A stretch of DNA of 64,000 nucleotides, taken from assembly GCA_003952965.2 (NCBI GenBank), contig RXIC02000004.1, positions 179,053 through 243,052 of the forward strand, written 5' to 3'. The stretch comes from Morella rubra (Eukaryota > Streptophyta > Magnoliopsida > Fagales > Myricaceae). This document shows positions 51,877-63,751 of the stretch, piece by piece; the stretch's first letter is position 1; each line of letters starts with the position of its first letter. Below the pieces are notes generated by a model. It had not been told where the DNA came from and searched no databases. It saw only the letters and a program-made list of their open reading frames with translations. Both the position numbers and the translations under genes were made by a program.

Positions 51877-54800
51877 TGTGATGCCCCTTATCTTTTGTTG
51901 TGTATGTATGATGTTTGCTAAACTATTTTCAGAAAATATACACTTTGATTTTAGTCTTGATTTCCTCGATTCCTAAAATTCATTAGCACTTAGATTTACA
52001 TTTTTGCTACATTAAATTCCTTATGTGATTTCTTCCTTTAATTTTTATTTTCTTGCATTATTTCAATTAATTTCATGTGCTTAAATTATTTTATTGATAT
52101 GAGTTTTGTCCTCTTAAGATTTAATTGGATAATTCATTTTTTCTTCATTTATATTTTATTTTAAGTTCTTGTTTCAATCATTATTCGATACTTATAATTC
52201 TAATTCCATTTAACTTTATTCTTTAATGCAATTGATTTTATTGCACTTAATTATTATTTATTTAAAAAAAAAAAGGGGCTTTTTATCTCATGGTCGGCTA
52301 ACTTAGTGTAGACTCTTGCAAATTTTATCTTGTTGGCCATGTGTCAAAACTCTTGTCCCTAAAATTTAATTCGAATTAATGCCTTAATCTTGTCTCCATA
52401 ATCATTAAGTCTCTAAAATTATAGCATACCCTATTAATTTAGCTAGAATAAAGACAAAAAATGAGATTTAGTTAAGGAGAAAAAGTGACTCACGGAAGCA
52501 TTTTTTTGTGAGACAGAGAAAGAGAGAAGGAGAAGAAAAGAAAAGAAAGGAGAAAAGAGAGAAAGAAAGGGAAAAGAGAAGAGAGTTGGAAAACAAGACA
52601 TGGTAAGGGCTAGTTTTATGCATATTTAGTTGGGAAAATGCGGGGTTAAGCTTGTTTTTGGGTTGCTGTCAAAGTGAAATTTTTTGTATACATGTTAGTT
52701 TCATGAAAAATATGTTCAACTTAGTTTTTATCATGATACAAATTGTAAATGATGGTTGCATGTGAATACTTATGTTTATGATGATTTTGAAAAGTTATCT
52801 GGTTACATATATTTTTGTTGCTGATCTATATTTTAATGCATGTTTTGATTATATTGTTTCAGTTATGATGACTTAAATCATTAGATCTAAGAATTATAGT
52901 ACATGAACATCACATGAAATGGAAAAATTAGGACTTTTTAGTGAAAAACCCCTTGTTGTCCAAGTCCCCATGAAATCTTTAGATTTTTTGTATAAAAATT
53001 GGTGGACAGGTAGTATATGGTCATAGTAGGTTCCAGTAAAAATTTCAGCTCAATCAGAGGTCAGAAAAGGTCGAAAATGCCTTGAAGGTCTCTAAGGGCA
53101 GTTTCACATTTCACACAAAACGTTAGGGTAAAAATGTCCGAATGGGGAAAATAAATTTATTACTGTAGAGCATGAAAAGTAGATGGGGAAGCCCAAATTT
53201 GAGTTCAAATGGAGTAGAATTAGGGGCTCAAATCACAAAGCCTGTTTAGCGGCCTAAATGGACTTTAGGCCTGTTAACCCTAAACAAGCCCAAAACACTT
53301 TGAAACTTTAGAGATAGGCCCAGTAGGATCTAAGAAGGCTCCAAGAAGCCTTTTTTTGAAGATTTAGGGCAGATTTAACATTTAATTATAAATGAAATGT
53401 TTAATTCTTTAATTAGTATTATAAAAGGAATAAGGTTATTAATTCTTTATTTAAGGAAAAAGGTCTAATCATTTGAACCCATATGACATAGAAGCTGCTT
53501 TTGTAATTTATTTTGTATTTTTTAATTATTCATGCATTGAAATTACAAGTACTTCATGGTTTATGTTTTTAAGTCATATCAATAGATGTTTGGATGTGTA
53601 TTTTGCATATGAATGATATACGTGCATTAATTGCATTCACAACATGAGAGAAAAAATAAATGTGAAGAACCCCAAAGCTAGGGAGGTAATTCCCGAAGAA
53701 AGAGTGACGGTACCAAACACATGAGGAGAGTGCAACCCACCACTACAGGGAGTGGGTGGGCTCCTTCTGGATGCTATGACATCGTTTTTAAAGGTCTTGG
53801 TGTAGGTGGCACAGGACAGTCCCACGAGGAGAGGAGGGACGCACAACCCGACTCTTGGGGGTGAACAGAGCAGACACCGGGAATACCTCAGGGAACCATA
53901 TGATGAGCGAATGCATTTCAATTGCATTGCATGCATTCTCTATACTGTTTCTATGACTTGTATGACTTGAAATTATTGCACTAGTACTATTTATTCCAAA
54001 GCATGAATTATACTTGTATGAGCATGCCCCTCCCAACCTTATTGAGTCAGTAGGACTCACCCATTTTTATTCAATGTGTGCTTGCTTTTCTTCTTTGAGC
54101 AGGAAGATATACTATTACGAGATTGACACCTATCTTGATGCGGGACTGTATGTGGTAGTCCTAAAGATTCGTGTTTGGATCTTTGAGGGTTTCCAAGCTA
54201 TAGTGGAGCACGAGCCCCACTGGTTCGTAAAGGATTTCCTAACCCCTGGCATAGTTGACCTCAGTTGGGTGGGAGTTCCCGAACCGACTATTCCCTTTTC
54301 GTTTCCCCCAGGCCCCAGCAGAGGGCCCACTAGCACGCTGGTCGAGTGTTATTGACCTCACCTTAGACACTTAAGATGAGGATTATGGGTTGGGGTTTTG
54401 ATGACATCTCTCTAGTTAGTTATTTCCTTTTCTTTTGTCAGCACTGTTTCAATTGTTTTTATCCTTGAAACACAATACCATAGGCTAGGTGAGCTATAGG
54501 AAGCTCACATTTTTATAAATTTAGGCTTATACTTTTGTAGTCCTCTTGAAGGACCCTCTTTTGTACTAAACAGTGTTCATTATAAGAAAATGATGTATTT
54601 CTTCATGTTGTTTCAATTTCACCTTTTTATCAAATTCCTTCAATTTTGTATTAATTTCTTTTGTTATGAATAATTTGCAATCTAAGTCATTATTAAAAGT
54701 TTTCCTAATTAAAGTACAATTTATTCCGACTTAATATTTTGGTACGATTTCACCTCTTTCGTTCAAGCTTCTAAATCGATTTTTGATCTTCTAATTTTAA

Positions 54801-54964
54801 TGACTCTTCTTTTAACTAATTACTATTTTAAAACAAGTCTTCCACAAAGTAAATTCGAGGGCAATGAACGATCTTAAGAGTTTTTATCGTGCGGTAATCC
54901 CGAATTTCGTGCATGTGATTACTATATGCGAGTCGAGAGGGTAAGTACCAGCACGGGCGTGACA
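51877..54964. mobile_element. Probable solo LTR of a Ty3/gypsy (Tekay-like) element, 3.09 kb
   Basis: It starts TGTGATGCCCC and ends GGGCGTGACA, so it has TG...CA ends with an inverted terminal motif typical of long plant chromovirus LTRs. A perfect 5-bp target duplication CTTCC flanks it (51872-51876 and 54965-54969). No gag, protease, RT or integrase is recognisable inside, so it is read as one LTR left after recombination. LINE sequence resumes directly after the second CTTCC. The Tekay assignment is inferred from the end motif and length. Confidence 0.75.
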
Positions 54965-54969
54965 CTTCC

Positions 54970-55230
54970 TTGGATCCTTTGGCCATGGCTCTTCATGTAG
55001 CTTGTGTTTTTGAGAAGCATTCCACAGCTTGGTAGATTTCTATCAGAGAGTCTTTATTTATAGACTGGTCCCCCCGAGCCCTGGCTTGTGGAAGGTTAAT
55101 TTTGATACTGCCTTGCTTAATTCCAAAGCAGCTTTTGCTTGTGTTTGTCACAACCAGCATGGCACCATCTTATTTGCCTCAGTTCAATCTGATGAACTAT
55201 CCTTCGGTGTATTCAGGATTTGACCCCATT
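54970..55230 (+). mobile_element. LINE fragment, ribonuclease H part
   Basis: Continuation of the LINE at 49784-51876. The translation gives LAMALHVACVFEKHSTAW-like text, then VPPSPGLWKVNFDTA and ACVCHNQHGTILFAS. This is the plant LINE ribonuclease H-like (RVT_3) fold, with the characteristic K-x-N-x-D and N-x-x-G features. It ends in an (AT)n tract at about 55283-55313. Confidence 0.75.
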
Positions 55231-55280
55231 GATTGCTAGCTGTAATGAGATCCTATTTTATAATACCTCTGTTTTATGTT

Positions 55281-55315
<35 letters not shown>

Positions 55316-55559
55316 TAAGAGGACAAGAATATGAGTTCCTTCTGGTCATTGTTCCTTCTTCTTCTTTCTTTTCTTTTTTTTCCCCCTCTGAATCGGTTCC
55401 TTCTTTTGTCACTATTATACGCTTTTTGCTTAATGCCTTGTTTAGGGTTAAAAATATCAGAATGATGGCATGAAAGATCCTAATGCTGAGAGGTACAATA
55501 CTACTTCTATATCAAAAACTTTCATAAGAAATTTTAAAGAAAGGTAGTCTTAATTTGGT

Positions 55560-55850
55560 TTGAAATGATAGAAAATGTCTATTTGTAAAAGGAATGAGTG
55601 GCTACCTGATACGGTATGAATCAATAGGTCATGGGTATTGTTCGTCATCTAGCCGACCTTGGTTTGAATCTCCGAAATAACAAAATTCGTAACTTAAATG
55701 ATGTGTGTGAAGAGGGGTCGTTGCACGTATTCGAAATTTGTAGTGGTATTAAGCTCTCCAATGCGATCAAACAAGGCCAGGTCTGCCAGAACTCTGTACA
55801 ATAGTGCCCTAGATTGTCCCTTGTTACCAAAAAAAAAAAACAAATCAAAT
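55560..55850 (+). mobile_element. Possible SINE or short retroposon
   Basis: A B-box-like GGTTTGAATCTCC (near 55660) and a 3' end CCCTTGTTACC followed by A12 suggest a pol III-type retroposon. The A-box is not clear and no flanking duplication was found. Confidence 0.35.
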
Positions 55851-55957
55851 TTCATAATTCCATAGAAAAACATGTTTTTACATCAAACAAAAGAAGATTC
55901 AACAAACTCGATTCCAAACTCAAATTCGAAATACAATAAGTAATATTTTAAATTATT

Positions 55958-56365
55958 TTCACTTTTACACTTTATATTTTTCAAGCATGGGATCTTAACA
56001 CTTTTCACCCAAAAAATATATATATTTTTGTTACATTGCATTGATCAACTACTTAATTTAACTAAATACTTTGCACCCTACATCAAAATGTTTTGTCAAT
56101 TTCAATAAAAATTGATTTTTTACCTTTGAAATGAACATTTTACTTTCATATAAAATATTCTAGCAAAACAAAATAAATTGAAAAAAAATCATCATTTCAT
56201 GCTTCAAAATTTTAGTTTCTGTCCAAATCGGCAAAGAATTTTGATAACGAGTGTAAAATATCTAAATTCAATAGTGGATATATTCAATATGATAAAAGCA
56301 GTAGTTTTGAATGTAAAGTGTTAAGATCTTTATATAGTTGGAGAGTTAAAAGTATATTTCTTTCA
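55958..56365. mobile_element. Diverged MITE, about 400 bp
   Basis: Left words CACTTTTACACTTTATAT and GATCTTAACACTTTTCACCC face right words GTAAAGTGTTAAGATC and GTTAAAAGTATATTTC in inverted order. It shares the ACTTTGCACCC word with the other MITEs here. Confidence 0.45.
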
Positions 56366-58480
56366 TAGTTTTTAGGGTAAGTACAGAGCAAGGCAAATCG
56401 GCACTGACAAGCCCCCAAAAATTAAGAAAAATAAAATAAAATTAGGCTTTATTTTACATTGCCCCCTAAAAAAATTACCATATTACAATTTGACTCTTCC
56501 CAAAATAACATCTCGACTCGCCCGTGTTTTAGATTTTTTTATTTTAATGGTATTAGTTTATATTTTATCTGATGTAGTATATATAATGATTGAGCTAACA
56601 AGTAGCGTAATTTTATTGACCATGATATGTCAATCCGTTAAGTTTTGAATGAAAGATTATTTATGAAATTTTGTTGAACATGACATGTCAATCCGTTACG
56701 TTTTGAATGAAAGACTAATGAAAAGATACTTTTGATCATTTGACAAAGCCTACCATCAGTTTGAAAGTCCAAGGATCATTTTCATATAGGATCAAAATTC
56801 AAGTACCAAAACGTATTTAACCCTAATTTTAAAGCCTCTCTCTTTCATGATGTCTTCTTCTATTTTTACGGAGATTTTTTTTTTTTTTATGCCCCAACTT
56901 AGAACCGATCAAACTAACTCATTCGTTAACAATCCAAGTCAAACTTTAATTTGCCTTTTTATGACTAAAGTCGTTTCCTGCGTGCGCGATCTACATGTGG
57001 AGATTGGTGTAGGCACGTACATCATCACCAGAAGACACAACCACGGTATCGAATTTATATTTTTTTTCGCTTACTATTTAGTAAAACTTACACTTACAGT
57101 GCATATTAATTAATAGGTACACTCAGATCTTGAAGATGTTGGGAATTAGCTGCCCACTTGGCAAATTATCTGACTAGTGCTTGGATGTCGGACGGATACA
57201 ATGGAAATAGTACTATGGTTGTCGGAGATGGATCTCTCTGATGGTCGAGTCGAAGTGAATTTGTGGATATTTCACTGAAACTGAAAGGGTTTCTCATACG
57301 CTGCATGTCCATTTTTTCTTGTTTTCCCTCGCGCGCGAGCTTAATTATAGGCTGCATGTCGCCATAATCGGACCCAAACCTGGCAATCTTACGTCCTTAA
57401 TTAGTTTTTGTCTTCTGTATTTTCTCTGAAAGAGACCAAAATTACTGTTGCATGCATGCATTACACGTGTAGTCGAGTTTTGAACATTTTTCATCTCTCC
57501 CTGTCACGGTCTCAAACCGTAGATTTACTCGATTTGAGAATCCTTTGTCTGCTTCTGCTGGCTTGGTTATAATTTTCGAGCCCTCCAACTTCTTTATCTA
57601 CATGAGCATAATTAACCTTGGCATTAATGCTTTAATACTATCCCATTTGTATTTAACACATCTACTTAGACTCTTAAGAATTTTCATATACATTCATGAC
57701 ATCATGCCATTGATTAACAATTTGCAGAATAAAGGTAAGGATCTTTGGCTTAGCGTAAAAATAACTTGAACAAATAGAAGATCATGACATTGAATTTTCC
57801 TAGATCATGGAGAGTGGTGTAAAAGAATCTCAATTAATGCTAATGAATGAAAGTGTCAAGCAAATTACAAATCTTTAGAGGGTTGTATTGAATTAGATTC
57901 TACTTACGCTTTTAAATAAAAGAGAAAATTTTAAGAAAACATAGATTTTGAAAAGAAAAAGAATTGCCCGATTTGTATAGGTGGCGGAAATTGCACAAAT
58001 TTCGAGATTAATCAATATGTGCGTGAGTAGACCCAGATATCAGTTACCAAAAGAAAATCAGCCTATAAAATACTCTCTTATGATGACCATTGAGTACTAT
58101 ATTTATCCTTCAATAGTAAGTAAGCACAACGAGGCCAAGAAAAAAACGTAATAAACACAATTAAATGCACTGCCGGGGAATACTAATTTCTTCAAATGAT
58201 GGTAAAATACTAACAGGAAGAAAAAACATGAATTAAAATAAGATGAAAAAAAGTAGCTTTTTTCACCCTATAAATTAGAAGCTTCAAAGAAACATCTCTC
58301 ACTCTCATGAGGCCAAGTAGAAAACCTCACTCCCAAGCACACACTTCCGAAGCCTGTGTTCCGTACTAGCCAAACTCCAAAACGTTTCTTCTCCCCTGCT
58401 TATAACCGAAGCACTGAAAAAGACACGCGCACCTAGAAACTGTGGCTTAAAATCTATTTAAAGGTTCAACAGGTATATCA
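56366..58480. other. Intergenic and promoter region of the CNOT9-like gene
   Basis: No gene is recognised. TGACATGTCAATCCGTTA is repeated at about 56625 and 56685 (unit of about 60 bp). The last 200 bp (58280-58480), with CT-rich tracts, should contain the 5' leader of the CNOT9-like gene. The open frames at 56847 and 57545 have no motif. Confidence 0.45.
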
Positions 58481-61400
58481 ATGGCAAACCTTCCAGAATG
58501 GATGTTTGGATCACAGCCATCGTCGTCGTCACGTGCAGCGGGTCCTGGCAACTCCGGAGGCAACATTTTCGGTGGTGGTGACGGTGACCCGTCAAGAATC
58601 TACGTGCAGAATCTGATTCTTGCCCTTCAAGATGATCATACCCGAGAGAGCGCTCTTTACCACCTAGACAAGGTTTTTTTTTTTCTTTTTTTTTATTTTT
58701 GTGTTGGTTTCTATTGCGGTCCATGTTTGCTTTCAAATGTTTGGTTGCCACGAAAATGAAAGAAGGGAAACCCATCCGCTGCCGTTTCCTTGTGTCTTAC
58801 TTTCCCATGATTCCCCGTTATATCCGAACAGACGGACAGCGAGATAAATAATAATGCGGATATTATTTTACATATGTTTGGTGGTCATTTTGCATTTCGC
58901 ATGCATCAAAGCAAGCACATATGAAAGTGAATCGGATTGAGAGCTTTTACTAAAATTATGAGGCAGTGCGCGCCTTTTGAGGGTGCAATAATCGTAATAA
59001 AGGACTTTTCCCATTGGTTAATTGGTTGTCAAGAAAATAACGGCGAGAGAAAAGAACATAGAACAAAAATGTTTTGCTTGCCTAACAGAAAAAAAAAAAA
59101 GCAAAAAGTTTAAATCTTGCAACATCCGGTACTTCTTTAAGTTTTTAAGATTTTATCTCTTTTTCGCATGGTTATTCCGTATCCAACCAAGCGAAACATC
59201 TTGACTTACGGTTTCCTTAACTACGACTTTATAGTGTAGTTTGCTTTTTTAGTATTTAAAAACCGTTCCATGTCATTTTTTCGGTCTTGTTAATATATAT
59301 AGGCAGATATACAACTGGTTAGAGAGTCCATTACTTCAATGTGCTCCGTTTGTTTATCACATCTGGTTTTTGACTAATAGTGAAAGCTACTCTGAGGTTG
59401 CAACACATAATCTAGTAAAGGATACCGGTTTTCTTCCGGTCCCAACTCTATTAATTTCTCTGTTTTGGTTGTCTTGTAGAAGAATAAAGTTTTATACTCC
59501 TTTAAAAGGAATCTGATATTATATGGTTATGGTTTTTGCCTATATTAAGTGTGCTCCCTTAAATGGTAAAGGTCGTTTTGCATATAATTCCAGGTTCTAG
59601 GTGCTAATTGGTTTTCCATAATCTTAGTATCGGAGAGAATCCATTACTTCAATGTGCTCTGTTTGTTTATCACATCTGGTTTTTCACATCTAGTAAAGGA
59701 TATCGGTTTTCTTCCGGTCCCAACTCTATTAATTTCTCTGTTTTGGTTTTCTTGTAGAAGAATATAGTTTTATCCTCCTTTAAAAGGAATCTGATATTAT
59801 ATGGTTATGGTTTTTGCCTATAGTGTGCTCTCTTAAATGGTTGAGCTGGTTTTGCATATAATTCCAGGTTCTAGGTGTTAATTGGTTTCCATAATCGTCG
59901 TATCGGCTTTGGCAAGTGTTCTAATAGCTACGTCACGGGTTGTTATATATATAGCAAGCGTTACGGAAGACAGATGAAGAAGTTTTACCAAAGGCAATTG
60001 GCTACTTAAAGCTTGTCCTAAGCCATTGAATCTAAATCAAAGAAAAATGGTTTGCCTAAGCAAGATGTTTACTCAATGTTTATTTAAAACTTTTCTATTG
60101 AATTTAAAGCCAACATAGTCTTCCCTATAAGTGATCTTGCTAGACCAAACAATAACACATTGGTTTTGGACGTATGCTGCATAGCATGATTATATGAAGA
60201 CATTTGGGCACCATTAATGATGCCCTCATTAACCCTGCGTCACAAACTGACAATAAATTGGTAATTCTGTTCATGCTTGGATAAAGGAAATTTGGCATGA
60301 TATTGCCTCTTGGAGATCAAATAGAAATCACCAAAATGCTAAGAGTTAGAGCTAATGTAGTTAGAACTTGAAACTCAGAATTCCAAGTGAAATAATAGAG
60401 AGGGGGGGAATGAACAAAGTATAACATAACTTGAGAAATGCTGGACTAAATATAGACTCTTAAAACCCTTCAAATTTTTGACAAATGTCCCTAACGTAAA
60501 TAAATGAGACGTTGATTTTCCTTCCCCATCCCAAATTTATTAGTTTTTCTGTTTTGTTGTGCATGTATAAGAAGATAGTTTTACTTTATTTGAAGGGGGG
60601 GGGGGGGGGGATGAACAAAGTATAAACATAACTTGAGAAATGTTGGACTAAATATAGACTCTTAAAACCCTTCAAATTTTTGACAAATGTCCCTAACGTA
60701 AATAAATGAGACGTTGATTTTCCTTCCCCATCCCAAATTTATTAGTTTTTCTGTTTTGTTGTGCATGTATAAGAAGATAGTTTTACTTTATTTGAAGGAG
60801 TATCTGATATGAGTGTGGTTTTTGCCAAAATAAATGTAATCCCTTTATGGATTCAGCTGGTTTTGAATCTAATTCGAGGTTGTATGTGGTTCTGTTTCCA
60901 TAATAGTATCAGCTTTGCAAGAGTTCTAATACCCATTACAGGTTGTTGTATATATAGAGTGTTACAGAACACAGATGAAGAAATTAGAGTGATGGCAATA
61001 ATCGAGCAAAAGGTTGTCTTAAGCCATTGACTCAAAATGAGAGGAAAAAAATTTGTCTAAGCAGATGTTAAACTCAGTCTATGCAGAACTTGGCTCTTAA
61101 CTTAAAGACAGCAAGGACCTAGCTCCTAGTTGGGTTATGATATATCAAAACCTGCAAGCAAAGACTAACATATAGAAAAAGAGATGTTCAATTTTAGGCA
61201 GTGTAGAAGACTCCTCTCAAGAAACATGGATAAAGTAATGCACTCATTAAACCTGTTTCATAAACCACCACAAACTTGTTAGTTCTCTTGCTCCTGGGAT
61301 AGGAGGAAATTTAGTACGTTGTTTCCTCTTGGATGGGTAAAGGGAAACAGCCAAAGTGCTAAGCATGTAGCAAACATAAAACTCGAAACTTAGAATTCCA

Positions 61401-63751
61401 AGTGAAAAGATAGAGGAAAAATAAAAAGATGAACAAAGTATAAGTACAACATAATTGAGAAACTTGAACTGACAAAAGAGTGTAAAAAGCAAATCAAATT
61501 TCTGACAAATTAGTGCCTGCAATAAGAAGATTTGGATTTTGGCACACTGGCTCTTCTCTTTGATTTCCTTGTTGGCTTCTTTAATTCGTTTTAATATTAT
61601 GTTCAAGGATTGATTACACTTCTATGTTTGTCTCAGATGAATTTAGACAACAAAATTTTTAAAGTTTTTTTTGTTCTTCCAGAGTAGAGGAATTCGTGAA
61701 GATTTAGGTCCTTTGTTGTGGAATTCTGTTGGTACCGTATTCACACTCTTACAGGTATGGCATGTAACTTGACTATACTGGATAATTTTTTCCAAGTCAA
61801 AAACATCATTTGCTAATCATTTTTTTTTCCTTCCATCTTAGATAAAGTTGTTTATTCCTCTGACTCCTACTACTCAAACTGACATTACATTGTTATTTAC
61901 ACTAATTTAAAAGGCTTCTTTTGTTTCCTATTTATTTGAAATCCAATATAACTAATTTTCGACTTCAAAATTGATGTTGACAGTTGATTCGGTCATCATT
62001 TCAGGAAATAGTTGCAGTATACCGGTTACTATCAACCCCTAACCTTACACAAAGAGTATCAACTCGTGTTTGCAATGCTCTTGCTTTACTTCAGGTTACA
62101 TTGGCTTATACCTCCACTTCTTCTGCTTTCAAGTTCCTTTCTTCTGTTTTTGCCCTTTTCAGTTGGCTGATGCACTACCTTTTTATATTTGACGAGGACA
62201 TGGGCTGCATGTGTTTGTTTTCCAAAATAATTGAGAATCAGCATCCATTTAACGTATTTAGAACTGCTGCATTTGCATTATAATTGAGAATCAGTTGGGT
62301 GTTTGAATCTATGCATTTTCAATCATTCTAGTGACATTTGGTACCTATTTTGGTATAAGGCCTAGAGATGGTGTGAGGATCCGCGCAATTGAACAATAAC
62401 CAGCATCTTTTTCGTTTTGATTTCTCTCTATTCATAAATGTACATGCATAGTTAGAAAGTTTCCATTAGCTTAGGAGGTAATCGATTCATTGTTTTGTTT
62501 TACAGTGTGTAGCTTCTCATCCAGAGACAAGGATGCAGTTTATCAATGGTAAGTTATACCCAATCCTTGAAATAAATAAGGACCTATTGCTTGGATGGGC
62601 AGAAGTCCAATTTACATATAGTTTCTATAAAAGAAAAAATCTAAAGGTATTCACACATAGGAATCCCTGATTTCTATTTTCATGGTATTCTCTGTTTTAA
62701 TAGTATATCTGATCTTCTCAACCTTGTCTCTGAGGGACAGTTGAATGAGTGAGTATGTTGCCGGATTTTTACAAAAGAAATGGACTGTGTTTACATCCTT
62801 GTAACTGTGAATGTATAGTATTAAGACCACATATGCATGCAATTTGTCTCCATTATCACACAATTTGTATAAGAAAACATTTTTCATGTCTCTTGCCACA
62901 TTACTATGGTGTATGAATTTCTTGAACTTAACATACAATTACTGAATTTAAAGATGCTTTGAAGGTGATTAGGCATTATGGTGTACCTTGCTGAGTGTTT
63001 TGATGATATCTATGGGTAGTAATTGCATTTATGATGCTTTAGGATGTACTGTTACTTCCAAACAACCTGTTTCGGAGTTGAGAATGGCCTCTTTAATGGA
63101 ATTCTCTTATTGTAGTCGATAATAGATGAGGTTTTTCAGTGTGTAGTATATGATGTGCTTTCAGACGACAATACACTAGTTACATAGAATTCAGTGTTTT
63201 CAGTAGTCGGTTGCTTCTTATGCATGTTGTGGGCATTCTAATTCAACTTCGTTCCATGCAGTTCCCTCTTAGGGATATAGTGACTTTTGTAAATGAATTT
63301 CTTCCTTGCAGCTAACTTGCCACTTTATCTCTACCCTCTTCTTAACACTGTGAACAAGGAAAGGCCTTATGAACATTTAAGGCTTATCAGCTTAGGTGTC
63401 ATTGGTGCCTTAGTGAAGGTAATTTTTCCTTCTCCAGTAGTTCTAAGTAAATTTTCTCCCCATGTTACTTAATATGTGTTGCAACATATTTCAATTGCTG
63501 AGAGCCTTTATCTTAAACAAGTATATTGTGTAGTCTGGGCATGGAGAGCGCAAATGTATACTAGAGAAAAAGTGCATCATCAGAAATCTCTACTCTACAG
63601 GCTTAATTGTTTACACTAACGAAATTAATATTCTCTTTGTCTATTCTACCTGAAGGCTGGTAATGCAGAAGTCATCCATTTTCTTCTCAAAAATCAAGTA
63701 TTTCCTTGTTGCCTTCACTGCATGCATGTGGGCAATGAATTGTCAAAAACA
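58481..63751 (+). CDS. CNOT9-like: CNOT9/Rcd1-like subunit of the CCR4-NOT complex (3' part outside the window)
   Basis: Armadillo-like scaffold of the CCR4-NOT deadenylase, which shortens mRNA poly(A) tails in the cytoplasm. Six exons are visible: 58481-58672, 61683-61754, 62005-62094, 62506-62548, 63312-63418 and 63656-63751, all with GT-AG sites and consistent phases (200 codons). Motifs: [79 protein letters not shown] and GNELSKT. The family then has a TVATFIVQKILLD-like block; its exon was not found before 64000, so the gene runs off the edge. The sequence departs from the strongly conserved eukaryotic core (for example SRGIREDLG where LSKKRELFQDLA is usual), as in the divergent plant Rcd1 paralogues such as At2g32550. 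The first intron is 3 kb and repeat-rich. Confidence 0.9.
59322..59900. repeat. Tandem duplication in CNOT9-like intron 1 (about 311-bp unit)
   Basis: Units start at 59322 and 59633 with AGAG(T/AAT)CCATTACTTCAATGTG. Both carry GGTTTTCTTCCGGTCCCAAC, a TTTAAAAGGAATCTGATATT block and GCATATAATTCCAGGTTCTAGG. The second copy lacks about 40 bp. Confidence 0.85.
60402..60798. repeat. Tandem duplication in CNOT9-like intron 1 (201-bp unit) with G-runs
   Basis: Units 60402-60594 and 60595-60798 are nearly identical. Each begins with a G-run (G7 at about 60402, G16 at 60595-60610) followed by ATGAACAAAGTATAA. A weaker relative lies at about 61420-61520. The core also resembles the 59322/59633 units, so the intron holds at least four related copies. 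Confidence 0.85.

Noticed and set aside
53637-54355. Open frames of 68-113 codons within the 3.1-kb insert
   Set aside because: No retroelement domain is recognisable, frames overlap on both strands, and the region behaves as LTR sequence.
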